Below, in pieces: positions 37,369 through 47,181 of a stretch of DNA of 64,000 bases; within the stretch, counting starts at the first letter, position 1, and every line of letters starts with the position of its first letter. This DNA comes from Methanosphaera sp. BMS (GTDB lineage Archaea > Methanobacteriota > Methanobacteria > Methanobacteriales > Methanobacteriaceae). The stretch is taken from contig NZ_CP014213.1 in assembly GCF_003268005.1 (NCBI RefSeq), positions 558,001 through 622,000 of the forward strand, written 5' to 3'. The notes under the pieces were generated by a model, which saw only the letters and a list, made by a program, of their open reading frames with translations, made no database searches and was not told where the DNA came from. The position numbers and the translations under genes are program-made.

Positions 37369-38526
37369 TTACTTTAATGACAAGATAGCCTTATTTAAAA
37401 TAGATAATCCTTCAAGTAGTGTACTTTTAGGACAAGCTATATTCACTCTAATAAAGTCACTTCCATTTTTACCAAATTTTATACCGGGTGATACATATAA
37501 TCCATAAGAATTTTTTAAATATTCATATAATTCATATGCATCGATTGATAATCTTGAACAGTCAATCCACAACAAATATGTTGCCTCACAATCAATTACA
37601 TCAACATCCAATTCATTTTCATCAATAAATTCTCTTGCAATCCCTTTGTTTTCATACACATACCTATTCAATGAATCAAGCCATTCATCACCATAATTAA
37701 ATGCCGCCTTCGTGGCACTTATTGCAAATACGTTAGGCATTGAATTAAAGTCAATTGACAATTGCTTTTCAATCTGTTCATATAGTTTCCTGTTTTCACA
37801 ATAAACAGCTGATGTTTGAAGTCCAGCTATGTTAAATGTCTTTGAAGGGGCCATACACATGATAAGATTATCCTTATTTGAACAATCCACAGAATATACA
37901 GGAGTATATTTTTTATCCGGATTTACCAAGTCACAGTGAATGTCATCTGATACCAATATCACATCATACCTGTTGCATAACTCTATAATTCTTTCTATTT
38001 CATCAGGATACCAAATCTTTCCGACAGGATTATGTGGATTGCACAGCAGCATCAGTTTAACATCCTCATCGGATAACTGCTGTTCCAGTTTTTCAAAATC
38101 AATATAATACCGGGAATCCTCATATGTCAATTCATTTTCCACCAGCTGTCTGTTGTTATTCACGACAACATCAAAAAATACGTTGTAAACCGGTGTCTGA
38201 ATCAATACCTTATCGGACGGATTTGTCAGACATCTGATTATGCTGCTAATTGATGGCATTACACCAGTAGAAAACAGCAGACAATCCCTTTTCAATGTAA
38301 GATCGTGCCGTCTTTTCCACCATGAGATGTATGAGTTAAAGTATTCGTCATCAACTACAGAATATGCGTATACTTGATGATTAGCACGTTTTATAATATT
38401 TTCTTTAATTTCATCTACAACCTTAAAATCCATGTCGGCTACCCACATGGGAATTTTGACATCTGTAGAATCCCATTTTAACGAATTTGTATTATGTCTA
38501 TCTATCACTTCATCAAAATCATACAT
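37369..38526 (-). CDS. PLP-dependent aminotransferase, MalY/PatB (cystathionine beta-lyase-like) family
   Basis: A 385-residue fold-type I PLP enzyme. PMWVADMDF near the N-terminus is diagnostic for MalY/PatB. The PLP-binding LCNPHNPVGKIW, SDDIHCDL and the Schiff-base lysine in APSKTFNIAGLQ follow, and the C-terminal RVNIACP holds the substrate-carboxylate Arg. Members cleave cystathionine or act as aminotransferases, so the reaction in methionine/cysteine metabolism is likely but not certain. It is a single gene on the - strand. Confidence 0.9.
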   Translation of the reverse strand: MYDFDEVIDRHNTNSLKWDSTDVKIPMWVADMDFKVVDEIKENIIKRANHQVYAYSVVDDEYFNSYISWWKRRHDLTLKRDCLLFSTGVMPSISSIIRCLTNPSDKVLIQTPVYNVFFDVVVNNNRQLVENELTYEDSRYYIDFEKLEQQLSDEDVKLMLLCNPHNPVGKIWYPDEIERIIELCNRYDVILVSDDIHCDLVNPDKKYTPVYSVDCSNKDNLIMCMAPSKTFNIAGLQTSAVYCENRKLYEQIEKQLSIDFNSMPNVFAISATKAAFNYGDEWLDSLNRYVYENKGIAREFIDENELDVDVIDCEATYLLWIDCSRLSIDAYELYEYLKNSYGLYVSPGIKFGKNGSDFIRVNIACPKSTLLEGLSILNKAILSLK

Positions 38527-38718
38527 GTTATTACCAAATATCTTTTGTTATATTGATATATTTATAAAAACTTAAAATTATAATTTATGATTAAAATTAT
38601 TTGATATAATAGAAATAATCAGATAAAATAAAAATAATTGATAAAAAGAGTTTAAAAAAATAAATGAATGATTTGATGTACTCTATTAGAAAATAGATTA
38701 ATCAAATCGAATCGACAT

Positions 38719-38940
38719 TTAGGTTGAATTCTGACTTTCATGTTCATGACTTTCATGTTCATGACTTTCTTCGTGTTGTTCTTGTCCTTCGTGTGTATGG
38801 TTATGTTCTTCTGAACCATGATCATGGTCATGTTCTTCTAAGGTATAGTTACTATGTTCATATTCATGAAGAGCATTATTTGCAACTATTGCTGTTAGGA
38901 CAATAACTACAATTATTACGATTAGTGCCTTGTAATTCAT
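38719..38940 (-). CDS. Small membrane-anchored His-rich protein, likely accessory to CbiM
   Basis: 73 residues: one N-terminal transmembrane helix (about 5-25, rich in Ile and Val) and then a tail dominated by His, Glu and Asp (repeats HDHDH, HNHTH and HEHES). This is an apparent metal-sequestering or delivery domain outside the membrane. It lies 12 bases after cbiM with GGTGAAAC before its ATG, so it is the second gene of that operon and occupies the place of CbiN or NikL in Co/Ni ECF transporters. It shares no clear CbiN sequence. Ni or Co binding is an inference from composition. Confidence 0.75.
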   Translation of the reverse strand: MNYKALIVIIVVIVLTAIVANNALHEYEHSNYTLEEHDHDHGSEEHNHTHEGQEQHEESHEHESHEHESQNST

Positions 38941-38952
38941 TGTTTCACCATT

Positions 38953-39600
38953 TTATGTGGTCAGTTCAGGTACCAATTCGGGTTTTACTTTAAGTAATGC
39001 ATTCATTACAAATACAGTTACAATACCTTCAAGTACTCCAACAACTGCTTCAATAGGAGTTATAACAGTTAAACCAAATGTTATTGGATAAACACCAGCT
39101 AATGCATATTCAATACTTACAATAACACCGAGTAATGTAATGGTTAAAAAACCGGATAAAAATAAAGCTAGATTTTTATCAAAGGATTTTAAGATATGAT
39201 ATACATGATAAGCTATTAATGGTGCTAATATTCCTAGATTCAATACATTGATACCCATTGTACTTATTCCACCTTCACCAAGGAATGCTTGTATAATAGT
39301 TACAAACGTATATACTATCATGGATGATTCAAGATCATATAGTGCAAGTATGGTTATTAGTGATATATGTACACATGCTGGAACAGGTAAAGGCAGTTCA
39401 ATCATTTGAACAATGACACATGCTACGATAAATAATGCTATTCTAGGTATGTCCTTTTCATTATGGTTTTTTCTAAATTTATTAAATACTAATACTATCA
39501 GGATTATACTAATTATTGCATAGATAATTAATTGATATTCTGGACTGATTAATCCACCGGTAATGTTGGATTTACCAATCAATCCATCAGGGATGTGCAT
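38953..39600 (-). CDS. cbiM: Cobalt/nickel ECF transporter substrate-binding membrane subunit
   Basis: 215 residues. The N-terminus MHIPDG, with His2 as metal ligand, is the hallmark of CbiM/NikM. Six or seven transmembrane helices follow, including the conserved PVPACVH segment near residue 80 and GEGGISTMGINV. A strong GGAGGT is 6 bases before the ATG. It imports Co or Ni for cobamides, coenzyme F430 or hydrogenases. The T and A subunits (CbiQ, CbiO) are not adjacent. They may be elsewhere, or the pair may work alone, as reported for some CbiMN proteins. A dyad at 39681-39713 is a candidate control site. Confidence 0.92.
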   Translation of the reverse strand: MHIPDGLIGKSNITGGLISPEYQLIIYAIISIILIVLVFNKFRKNHNEKDIPRIALFIVACVIVQMIELPLPVPACVHISLITILALYDLESSMIVYTFVTIIQAFLGEGGISTMGINVLNLGILAPLIAYHVYHILKSFDKNLALFLSGFLTITLLGVIVSIEYALAGVYPITFGLTVITPIEAVVGVLEGIVTVFVMNALLKVKPELVPELTT

Positions 39601-39680
39601 ATTTATACCTCCGATGCCTATTATATTCTTTTATTTAAAATATATTCACCTATTTATTTAATATATCTCAAGTTATATAT

Positions 39681-39713
39681 AAGCTAATACCCTATAGAGG
39701 TATAAGGTAGCTT
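39681..39713. promoter_or_regulatory. Dyad-symmetric candidate operator between cbiM and the SpoIIM-like gene
   Basis: AAGCTA (39681-39686) pairs with TAGCTT (39708-39713), and ATACC (39687-39691) with GGTAT (39699-39703). The site lies 81-113 bases before cbiM and 103-135 bases before the divergent gene. A metal-responsive repressor such as NikR is possible but cannot be shown here; the two dyads have centres 2 bases apart. Confidence 0.4.
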
Positions 39714-39815
39714 AAAATTAAATTATAAACGCTAAATTAACTTTAAATGAAAAAGTACTCATATGTTAATATGAAATATTATTCCAACATATAAAGATAT
39801 TATTTATATACTACA

Positions 39816-40451
39816 ATGCAAATAATAGATATAGTGAAAAAGATGAAAAAGTTAACATACTTCTATTATAATGAATTTATAAATTATTTGAATCGGAACA
39901 AGATATTTTATTTGATATCAGTACTCTTATTTGTCCTATCGATGGCTGTAGGTTATAGTTTGGTATCGGTTGAGGATATAGAAAGTATCAATGACCAGAC
40001 TTTTACTCCAATAGAAGACTGGGATAAACCAACACAATTCGTAGACCTGTTTAAGCATAACTTTATCATAGACTTGGGATGTATAATAGGCGGATTGACA
40101 TTTTCCATATATTCAGCAATTGTAAATTTAATCAATGGAATGATGGTGGGTTATGTTCTGCGATTAGCACCAACAGGGATATTCATGCTGGGAATAGTAC
40201 CTCATGGTATATTTGAGATACCCTCCAGTATAGTTGCATTTGTAGGAAGCCTCTCTGTAACAAAAATTGAAATAAACCTAATTAAAGGCGTACTTCAAAA
40301 CGGAAAGACATTTAAAGGTGAGTTATTCAACTCAAGGGACTTATTTAAGGATGTTCTGATATCCCTTTTACTGGTGATGATACTATTGCTAATAGCCGGA
40401 TTTATAGAGGCATTCATCACACCTGACTTACTTAACTGGTATATAGGATAA
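39816..40451 (+). CDS. SpoIIM/DUF95-family membrane protein
   Basis: 211 residues with about five transmembrane segments. The diagnostic GIVPHGIFEIPSS is near residue 130, after a helix with LINGMMVGY. In Bacillus SpoIIM takes part in engulfment; in archaea the family is widespread and its role unknown. Start ATG 39816 has no strong ribosome-binding site, and GTG 39834 is an alternative. It is divergent from cbiM and followed after about 65 bases by a small acidic ORF. Confidence 0.88.
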   Translation: MQIIDIVKKMKKLTYFYYNEFINYLNRNKIFYLISVLLFVLSMAVGYSLVSVEDIESINDQTFTPIEDWDKPTQFVDLFKHNFIIDLGCIIGGLTFSIYSAIVNLINGMMVGYVLRLAPTGIFMLGIVPHGIFEIPSSIVAFVGSLSVTKIEINLIKGVLQNGKTFKGELFNSRDLFKDVLISLLLVMILLLIAGFIEAFITPDLLNWYIG

Positions 40452-40515
40452 TCCCCATAAACCAACTTTTTTTTTTAATTAAAATATTTATTGATAGTTT
40501 TACAAAACTATAATC

Positions 40516-40731
40516 ATGAATCAGACAAATCAATTACTAAATAAAATTAAAGATAACGAAATCAAAAATGAAAAATTGGATGAAAGTATCTCCTTTGATG
40601 ATGAAGAAGAAACTAATGAAGAGTTAAATAATTTAACAGAAGATAACCTTGCTGAATACCTGAAAAATGTTGAATGTGATGCCCACTCCAAAGAACTCTT
40701 AGACAGGTATCTTAAAAATAAGGAAAAATAA
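40516..40731 (+). CDS. Small acidic hypothetical protein
   Basis: 71 residues, highly charged, rich in Glu, Asp, Asn and Lys, probably helical, with no membrane segment. There is no Shine-Dalgarno before the ATG, so it may be leaderless. It converges on the DUF2284 gene, with 15 bases between the stops. No family is recognised; it could be a small regulatory or adaptor protein. Confidence rests only on the open frame and neat spacing. Confidence 0.5.
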   Translation: MNQTNQLLNKIKDNEIKNEKLDESISFDDEEETNEELNNLTEDNLAEYLKNVECDAHSKELLDRYLKNKEK

Positions 40732-40745
40732 GATCATTATTAAAA

Positions 40746-41318
40746 TCAATACAATATGGCATTTAATATGGATAAATATTCCGGTACTTTACCATTATCG
40801 TCGATCCATTTTACTTCAGTATCGAATATTTCCCGTGTTATTTTAACAACCAATCCGCCTATTGATTCAACACTATTTCTTCTCAAATCGGGAAATAAAC
40901 ATTTTTCATTTCTTATTTTTGAACATTTTCTGCAAAGGTTACAATAACCAGATGATAGATAAACGCCATTCTTATTTTTTTCAAGCATTTTAAGTTCTTC
41001 TGTAAGTTTATTTTTCTCTTTAAATAATGTATCATGTAGAAATTTATTCAACTGGGTGCTATCAAGCCTTTGATTTGTAATACTGTCATCAAATAATAAT
41101 CTTACATAGATTAAATCTATCTTCTCATATGGCTTATAGAAACTGCTGATGTCACAATTAAAATCTGGACATGCCCAGTTTTTGTTATAGGATGGACACT
41201 TCTTACAGGCATTCAATGTCCTGTTAAAATCAACGTAATTATCCAGGTAATCATATATACTTAATGTTTTTTGATTTTTTGTTAGATGGTAACAATCATT
41301 AAAATTATAAACAGTCAT
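40746..41318 (-). CDS. DUF2284 Cys-rich metal-binding protein
   Basis: 190 residues with two Cys clusters. The first is CKKCPSYNKNWACPDFNC, typical of DUF2284 (predicted metal or iron-sulfur binding); the second is SGYCNLCRKCSKIRNEKC, near residue 125. The C-terminal part SVESIGGLVV is also family-like. It is soluble and its function is uncharacterised; members are frequent in methanogens and anaerobic Firmicutes. It is a single - strand gene. Confidence 0.88.
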   Translation of the reverse strand: MTVYNFNDCYHLTKNQKTLSIYDYLDNYVDFNRTLNACKKCPSYNKNWACPDFNCDISSFYKPYEKIDLIYVRLLFDDSITNQRLDSTQLNKFLHDTLFKEKNKLTEELKMLEKNKNGVYLSSGYCNLCRKCSKIRNEKCLFPDLRRNSVESIGGLVVKITREIFDTEVKWIDDNGKVPEYLSILNAILY

Positions 41319-41525
41319 AATAATCGGCCTTCTTTAAACCTATAATAGTATATGTCATTAATGATAATTAAATGGTGTCAATAAGCCTTAAATGAATGTT
41401 GTAAAGTATTTATTAAGAATTTTCTAAATAATTATTTATTAGTAAAATGAGTAGTAATCAAATAGTTTAATGTGAAAATTGATTAAATTAAAAAAAATAT
41501 AAAAAAGGATTATAAAAATGATTTT

Positions 41526-42209
41526 TTAATCATAGAATTTACCTAAGAAAGATTTCATTCTTTCATTGTCTGAAGAAAATACTTCTTCTGGTGTTCCTTG
41601 TTCAATAATGTATCCATTATCCATAAATATGATGTTATCTGCAACATTACGTGCAAATGTCATCTCGTGGGTTACGATAACCATAGTCATATGTTCAGCT
41701 GCCAAATCCTTGATAACCTTTAAAATCTCCCCAGTTAATTCAGGATCCAACGCTGATGTAGGTTCATCAAAGAATAATATATCCGGATTCATTGCCAGTG
41801 CTCTTGCAATGGAAACCCTCTGCTGTTGTCCACCGGATAATTCACATGGATAGGCATCTTCCTTATCGGCCAAATCCATTTTTTTAAGTAATTCACGGGC
41901 TTCCTTGTAGACTTCCGTTTTTTCTCTTTTTTGAACCTTTAAAGGTGCATTTGTAATATTTTTCATCACAGAATGATGTGGGAACAAATTGAAATTCTGA
42001 AATACCAATCCGAAGGTACCGTCAAAATTTATTTCTCCACTATCAAATGTTTCAAGCTCTGTAATACATCTAAGAAGTGTGGATTTACCAGAACCTGACG
42101 GTCCAATGATACATAAAACTTCACCCTTATTAACATCAAGAGAAATATCTTTCAAAACCTCGTTATCGCCGAAACTTTTCTTAAGATTCTTAATTTCCAA
42201 TAAAGCCAT
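41526..42209 (-). CDS. Polar amino acid ABC importer, ATP-binding protein (GlnQ/HisP type)
   Basis: 227 residues. Walker [10 protein letters not shown], signature [15 protein letters not shown] and Walker [14 protein letters not shown] are complete, and the switch His is in VTHEMTFA. The frame opens at 42227, but AGGAGAG lies just before ATG 42209 (MALLEIKNL). It is the third gene of an SBP-permease-ATPase operon and starts 11 bases after the permease stop. It energises uptake of an amino acid; the substrate is set by the binding protein. Confidence 0.94.
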   Translation of the reverse strand: MALLEIKNLKKSFGDNEVLKDISLDVNKGEVLCIIGPSGSGKSTLLRCITELETFDSGEINFDGTFGLVFQNFNLFPHHSVMKNITNAPLKVQKREKTEVYKEARELLKKMDLADKEDAYPCELSGGQQQRVSIARALAMNPDILFFDEPTSALDPELTGEILKVIKDLAAEHMTMVIVTHEMTFARNVADNIIFMDNGYIIEQGTPEEVFSSDNERMKSFLGKFYD

Positions 42210-42219
42210 GATATCTCTC

Positions 42220-42870
42220 CTAATCATAATAACTTAAACGTTTTTCGAAACGTTCCATAATAAATGCAACCAATACATTGAATACATAATAGAATACACC
42301 TGCAACTAATAATGCACTGATTGATGCATCAGCTGCTGCAATCTGTTTTGCAACCGTAAACATTTCCGGTATTGCTAATACGAATGATAATGATGTATCT
42401 TTAACAAGAGTAATTACTTCATTTGTAATTGAAGGTAATACAATTTTTATAACTTGAGGTAAAACTATTATAAAAAAAGTTTCAATCTTATTATATCCTA
42501 ATACTTGAGCTGCTTCGTACTGTCCCTTAGGAATTGATTCAATTCCGCCTCTGAATATTTCGGCAAAGTATGCTGCATAGTTAATTGAAAATGCTATGAT
42601 AACTGCTATCATCCTATATTCAGGTGATAGTGTCATTCCAAAAATATAGTAAGGTCCAAAGAATACTACGATTAACTGTAGCATTAAAGGTGTACCTCTC
42701 ATGATTGAAATATATATTTTCATTAACCATTGAAGAGGCTTAAATTTACTCATTCTTCCTGCGGCAATAGCCAAACCTAGCGGAATAGAGAATAATAGGG
42801 TAAGTAAGAATATCTCTATGGAAGTAACCATTCCTTCACATAATTGGGATATAACTGTACTTAATATCAT
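42220..42870 (-). CDS. Polar amino acid ABC importer, permease
   Basis: 216 residues with five transmembrane helices. The HEAAGQ-like coupling motif [22 protein letters not shown] is near residue 105, and [14 protein letters not shown] near residue 55, both typical of the HisM/GlnP family. The single permease would act as a homodimer. It lies 30 bases behind the binding-protein gene and 10 bases before the ATPase start. Confidence 0.94.
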   Translation of the reverse strand: MILSTVISQLCEGMVTSIEIFLLTLLFSIPLGLAIAAGRMSKFKPLQWLMKIYISIMRGTPLMLQLIVVFFGPYYIFGMTLSPEYRMIAVIIAFSINYAAYFAEIFRGGIESIPKGQYEAAQVLGYNKIETFFIIVLPQVIKIVLPSITNEVITLVKDTSLSFVLAIPEMFTVAKQIAAADASISALLVAGVFYYVFNVLVAFIMERFEKRLSYYD

Positions 42871-42900
42871 ATATTATTCGCCTATTATTTTTTTTGAAGT

Positions 42901-43701
42901 TTATTCAGAAATTAATGATTCAGGAACTCCATAATCAGCATATTTTTCAGCTAATTTAGCGGTTGTTCCGTCTTTTTGCATTTCATCTAAAGTGGTCTGT
43001 ACTTTGTCTTTCAATGCATCATTACCTAATTTGAAACCGATTCCATATTCTTCAGATGTAATCTGTTCATCTAAGATTTTGTATTGGTCAGCACCATGTT
43101 CTTTTACTTGGAATTTAGCAGTGTTATAGTCCATAGCTACTGCATCACAAGCTCCTGATTGTAAATCATTGAATGCTGTGTTATAATCTGCAATTTGTAC
43201 TAAATCTGTGAAGGTATCAGCGATTGTTTTGTTGTCACCTTGAAGAGCACTTAATGCAGATGAATCTTTTTGAGTTTCAACATGTTTAGCTTTTAAATCT
43301 GCTAATTTGTTAATTCCGGAATCTGATTTTACTACAATGACTTGTTTGTTGTCAATGTAAGGTTTTGACCAGGTGTATTTGTCTTTTCTTTCATCAGTTA
43401 TACTGAATCCGTTCCAAATACAGTCAATTGTTCCAGAACTTAATTCACTGTCCTTTGCATCCCAATCAATTGGTTGAGCTTTGAAAGTCCAGTTGTTTCT
43501 TTTACAAACTTCTTGAGCTAAATCTAAATCAAATCCTGTGTAGGATCCGTTGTCAGCTTTATATCCATAAGGAGGGAATTCTGCATCAAATCCAACGATT
43601 AATGTATTATCATCGTTAGCAGAATTTTCTGCACTTACCATTGAAACTGCTACAATTGCAAGTACTAAAACTCCTAATAAAATTCCTACTTTTTTAATCA
43701 T
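42901..43701 (-). CDS. Amino acid ABC importer, extracellular solute-binding protein (family 3)
   Basis: 266 residues: a signal peptide (MIKKVGILLGVLV, cleavage near VSA) and then a complete family 3 binding fold with GFDAEFPPYGY, GFDLDLAQEV and IWNGFSITDERK. The residues forming the amino-acid carboxylate site are in place. No lipobox Cys follows the signal, so it may keep its signal as an anchor or be released. The specificity (polar versus sulfur amino acid) cannot be read by eye. It is the first gene of the operon. Confidence 0.93.
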   Translation of the reverse strand: MIKKVGILLGVLVLAIVAVSMVSAENSANDDNTLIVGFDAEFPPYGYKADNGSYTGFDLDLAQEVCKRNNWTFKAQPIDWDAKDSELSSGTIDCIWNGFSITDERKDKYTWSKPYIDNKQVIVVKSDSGINKLADLKAKHVETQKDSSALSALQGDNKTIADTFTDLVQIADYNTAFNDLQSGACDAVAMDYNTAKFQVKEHGADQYKILDEQITSEEYGIGFKLGNDALKDKVQTTLDEMQKDGTTAKLAEKYADYGVPESLISE

Positions 43702-43961
43702 AAAAACACCGAATTTTTATTTTTATTTTTTATGTTTTTTTTTATTTAATAATAGAATAAAGATTATTCTATAATATTATATTTATTTATCTGAATATTT
43801 ATGTATTACATTATAGATAGTGATTAATTATTATAAATATCCTATGTCAAATCATTATAAATGATATTTGATGTAAAATATAACTATATTAATCAATCAA
43901 GATAAGCAATAAATTAAATAATTACTTTCAATATATCTAATAATAAAGACAAAAGGTTTAA

Positions 43962-44609
43962 ATGATGAAAAAATTATTTATTTTTGATTTTGATGGTACA
44001 TTATTCAATACAATAGAACAGTTGGTTTATAATATGAATCAGGCATTACATCTTCATGGTTATCCCGTATTGACACTGGATGAATATAAGCTGGCCGTTG
44101 GAGGAAATGTCAACCAGGTCATATCCAACGTATTGGGTTCAAATTCCAGTCCGGAAAATATTGAAAAGGTAAAGAAAACATATCTTGAAATAGTTGAAGA
44201 TTATGAAGATACACTGACACAACCATTCGAGGACATTGAAGAGATATTAACATATCTACAGGAAAATAACATCCAATTGGCCATTAACTCCAACAGATAT
44301 ACATATTCCATTAAGTCATATGTGGATAAATTCCTGAATAATATTAATTTTATAGACATACAGGGACATGAACCACCGAATCCATCAAAACCCGATGCAT
44401 ATGGGCTAAATCAAATATTGCAAAAAAGCAGTATCAATAAAGAGGACGTGGTCTACGTGGGAGATTCACCAACCGATGTACAAACGGCAAAAAATGCCGG
44501 TATTGACTGTGTAATCGTTACATGGGGCTACGCTGATTATGACTTATTGGATGATGACTACATATTGAAAGTAATCTCCAAACCACACGAATTAAAGGAA
44601 TTAATATAG
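43962..44609 (+). CDS. HAD-superfamily phosphatase, phosphoglycolate phosphatase-like
   Basis: 215 residues. Motif I DFDGTLFNT with both Asp, motif II Asn-Ser-Asn (NSNRYT, where Ser or Thr is expected), a conserved Lys in KPDAYGL, and motif IV GDSPTDVQTA. The cap is helical (subclass I). It is typical of Gph/PgmB-like enzymes acting on small phosphate esters; the substrate is unknown. It is followed by the UvrA-like gene after 16 bases, so they may be co-transcribed. Confidence 0.88.
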   Translation: MMKKLFIFDFDGTLFNTIEQLVYNMNQALHLHGYPVLTLDEYKLAVGGNVNQVISNVLGSNSSPENIEKVKKTYLEIVEDYEDTLTQPFEDIEEILTYLQENNIQLAINSNRYTYSIKSYVDKFLNNINFIDIQGHEPPNPSKPDAYGLNQILQKSSINKEDVVYVGDSPTDVQTAKNAGIDCVIVTWGYADYDLLDDDYILKVISKPHELKELI

Positions 44610-44625
44610 AATCATAGTTGATAAT

Positions 44626-47085
44626 ATGGTAGACAATATAAAAGTAAGGGGTGCCAGGGTACATAACCTGAAAAGCATAGATGTGGATATTCCCCTTGGA
44701 AAAATAGTTTCAATAGCCGGAGTATCCGGTAGCGGTAAATCCTCACTGGCATTGGGTGTATTGTATGCCGAGGGCTCACGCAGATACCTGGAGGCACTCT
44801 CCACTTATACCCGACGACGGATAACACAACATTCAAAGGCCAAAGTTGATTCAATTGAACATGTACCTGCCAGTCTTGCACTCAACCAGCGACCCAGCAT
44901 ACCTGGTATAAGAAGTACCTTCGGTACCGGCAGTGAATTATTAAACTCCATACGACTGCTTTTTTCACGCTGCAGCAGACAAGTATGTCCCAATGGACAT
45001 CACGTTAACGAATCCATTAATATAGCAAGGGAATTACCCATTAAATGTCCTGAATGTGGAGTGGAATTCTATGGATTGTCAGCCGAGGAGTATTCATTTA
45101 ACAGTGACGGAGCCTGCTCAAAGTGTTCCGGTACAGGCATTATAAGGGATGTGGATATATCCACATTAGTACCTGATGAAAATTTGACACTAAAGCAGGG
45201 GGCAGTTAAGCCATGGACAATGTTTGGATTATCCTCCATGTACCTGGTAGCCAAAGAATTGGGTGTCAGGGTTGACGTAGCATTCAAGGATTTAACCGAC
45301 AAGGAAAAGGAGATAATCTACCATGGGGACGCCGTAACAAAAAAGGTAATTATACCGACAAACGGCAAGGCATTTGATGTTAACTTCACCTATAGAAATG
45401 CCATAGAAGCCGTACGGATAGCACTTGACAAGGCACAATCAGAAAAGGGATTGACACGCATCAACAAATACCTAAAAACACAGGTATGTGATGAATGTCA
45501 TGGTACAAGACTAAATAAAAGGGCCGATTCAACACTTTTAAATGGATTGACCCTCAGTCAGGTATGTAAGATGAGCCTGGATGAAGCCTTCAAATGGATT
45601 GATAATAGCATAAAGTCATTGCCGGATAATATCAAGAAGATGGCTTGTCCCATCTATGAGGAATTTACAGATAATGCCAATATCCTGCTGGAATTAGGAT
45701 TGGGTTATCTGACCCTGGACAGGCCTAGTTCAACATTATCCACCGGAGAGTTACAAAGAGTTCAGCTGGCACGTACGGTTAGAAATCAGACCACCGGCAT
45801 ATTATATGTACTTGATGAGCCATCAATAGGACTGCATCCGGCAAACATTGACGGATTAATCAAATTGGTACATAGATTAAATGATGATGGAAATTCAGTA
45901 ATCATCGTAGATCATGATACCAGAATACTTAAGATAGCAGATTATCTAATTGAAATCGGACCGGAATCCGGATATAATGGTGGTAATATAATATCCCAGG
46001 GACCGATTGATTCAGTTATCAAGGATGAAAACTCAATCATTGCTCCATATATAACAGGTGATGAAGAAATTATTATTCGAGACAAAACAGCTTCCGAAGA
46101 GATATTTGATGAAGGTACCATAAAATTATCAACTGATATGATACATACGGTCAAAGAATTGGACTTGAAAATTGCAAAATGTAGATTGAATGTTGTAACA
46201 GGTGTCAGTGGCAGCGGTAAAACAACACTAATACTTGAAAGCCTATATCCTGCTATATTAAATACCATAAACAATGAAAAACTTCCAAGCCATATAAAAA
46301 GCATAGATACAAGCGGCATCAATAAGATTTATCTGATAGACTCCGCACCTATAGGTAAGAATGTCAGAAGTACACTAGCCACATACAGCGGAGTTTTAAG
46401 TCATATTAGAAAACTATATTCACAACTGGACAAATCCATTGAAAAAGGATATACCCTGAAGGATTTCTCCTATAATACCGGTAGTTTAAGATGTCCCACA
46501 TGTAACGGTACAGGTCAGATAAATCTTGACGTGCAGTTTTTACCTGATGTGGAGATAACATGTCCTGACTGTGAAGGTCTTAGATTTTCAGACAAAGCCG
46601 ATGATATAATATATAATGACTATTCCATCAAGCAATTGATGGCACTGACTGTTGATGAAGCTATCGAAGTATTTGATGAGGAAAAGAAAATACTCAATAA
46701 GCTAGAGACATTATCTGATATGGGATTAGGATACTTAACATTAGGAGAAGCTACTCCTGCATTAAGTGGTGGTGAAGCACAAAGACTCAAACTGTCATCA
46801 CAGATGAATAAAAAACAGGACTCCTCACTTTTTATATTTGACGAGCCAACCATCGGATTACATCCAAGGGATGTTAAGAAGTTAATATGCATATTTGATA
46901 AGCTCATTGAAAATAATGCCACAATAGTTGTGATTGAACATGACCTGGACTTAATAAGAAATGCCGATTATATCATTGATATGGGTCCTAAAGGTGGAGT
47001 TCTAGGTGGACGTATAGTAGCCGAAGGAACACTTGATGAGATAATAGCTAACAAAAACAGTATAACGGCCAAGTACTTGAAGTAA
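44626..47085 (+). CDS. Short UvrA-like ABC ATPase (UvrA2-type)
   Basis: 819 residues, compared with about 940 for canonical UvrA. Two ABC modules are present: Walker A GVSGSGKSS near residue 33 and GVSGSGKTT near residue 526; signatures STGELQRVQLA and LSGGEAQRLKLS; and FDEPTIGLHP. Zinc-binding Cys pairs (CPECG, CSKCSGTG, CDECHGTR, CPTCNGTG and CPDCEG) are retained. The region after FGTGSELLNSIRLLFSR is much shorter than in true UvrA, so the UvrB-binding domain seems to be missing. Such UvrA2 proteins may act in DNA-damage tolerance or drug resistance. No uvrB or uvrC is nearby. Confidence 0.9.
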   Translation: MVDNIKVRGARVHNLKSIDVDIPLGKIVSIAGVSGSGKSSLALGVLYAEGSRRYLEALSTYTRRRITQHSKAKVDSIEHVPASLALNQRPSIPGIRSTFGTGSELLNSIRLLFSRCSRQVCPNGHHVNESINIARELPIKCPECGVEFYGLSAEEYSFNSDGACSKCSGTGIIRDVDISTLVPDENLTLKQGAVKPWTMFGLSSMYLVAKELGVRVDVAFKDLTDKEKEIIYHGDAVTKKVIIPTNGKAFDVNFTYRNAIEAVRIALDKAQSEKGLTRINKYLKTQVCDECHGTRLNKRADSTLLNGLTLSQVCKMSLDEAFKWIDNSIKSLPDNIKKMACPIYEEFTDNANILLELGLGYLTLDRPSSTLSTGELQRVQLARTVRNQTTGILYVLDEPSIGLHPANIDGLIKLVHRLNDDGNSVIIVDHDTRILKIADYLIEIGPESGYNGGNIISQGPIDSVIKDENSIIAPYITGDEEIIIRDKTASEEIFDEGTIKLSTDMIHTVKELDLKIAKCRLNVVTGVSGSGKTTLILESLYPAILNTINNEKLPSHIKSIDTSGINKIYLIDSAPIGKNVRSTLATYSGVLSHIRKLYSQLDKSIEKGYTLKDFSYNTGSLRCPTCNGTGQINLDVQFLPDVEITCPDCEGLRFSDKADDIIYNDYSIKQLMALTVDEAIEVFDEEKKILNKLETLSDMGLGYLTLGEATPALSGGEAQRLKLSSQMNKKQDSSLFIFDEPTIGLHPRDVKKLICIFDKLIENNATIVVIEHDLDLIRNADYIIDMGPKGGVLGGRIVAEGTLDEIIANKNSITAKYLK

Positions 47086-47181
47086 TATTATTTATCTTTT
47101 TCTTTAGATTAAATATGCTGCAATCACAAATCATAATTAAAATCAGTCACATATACTTACATAACAATAATCAAAAAGAAG

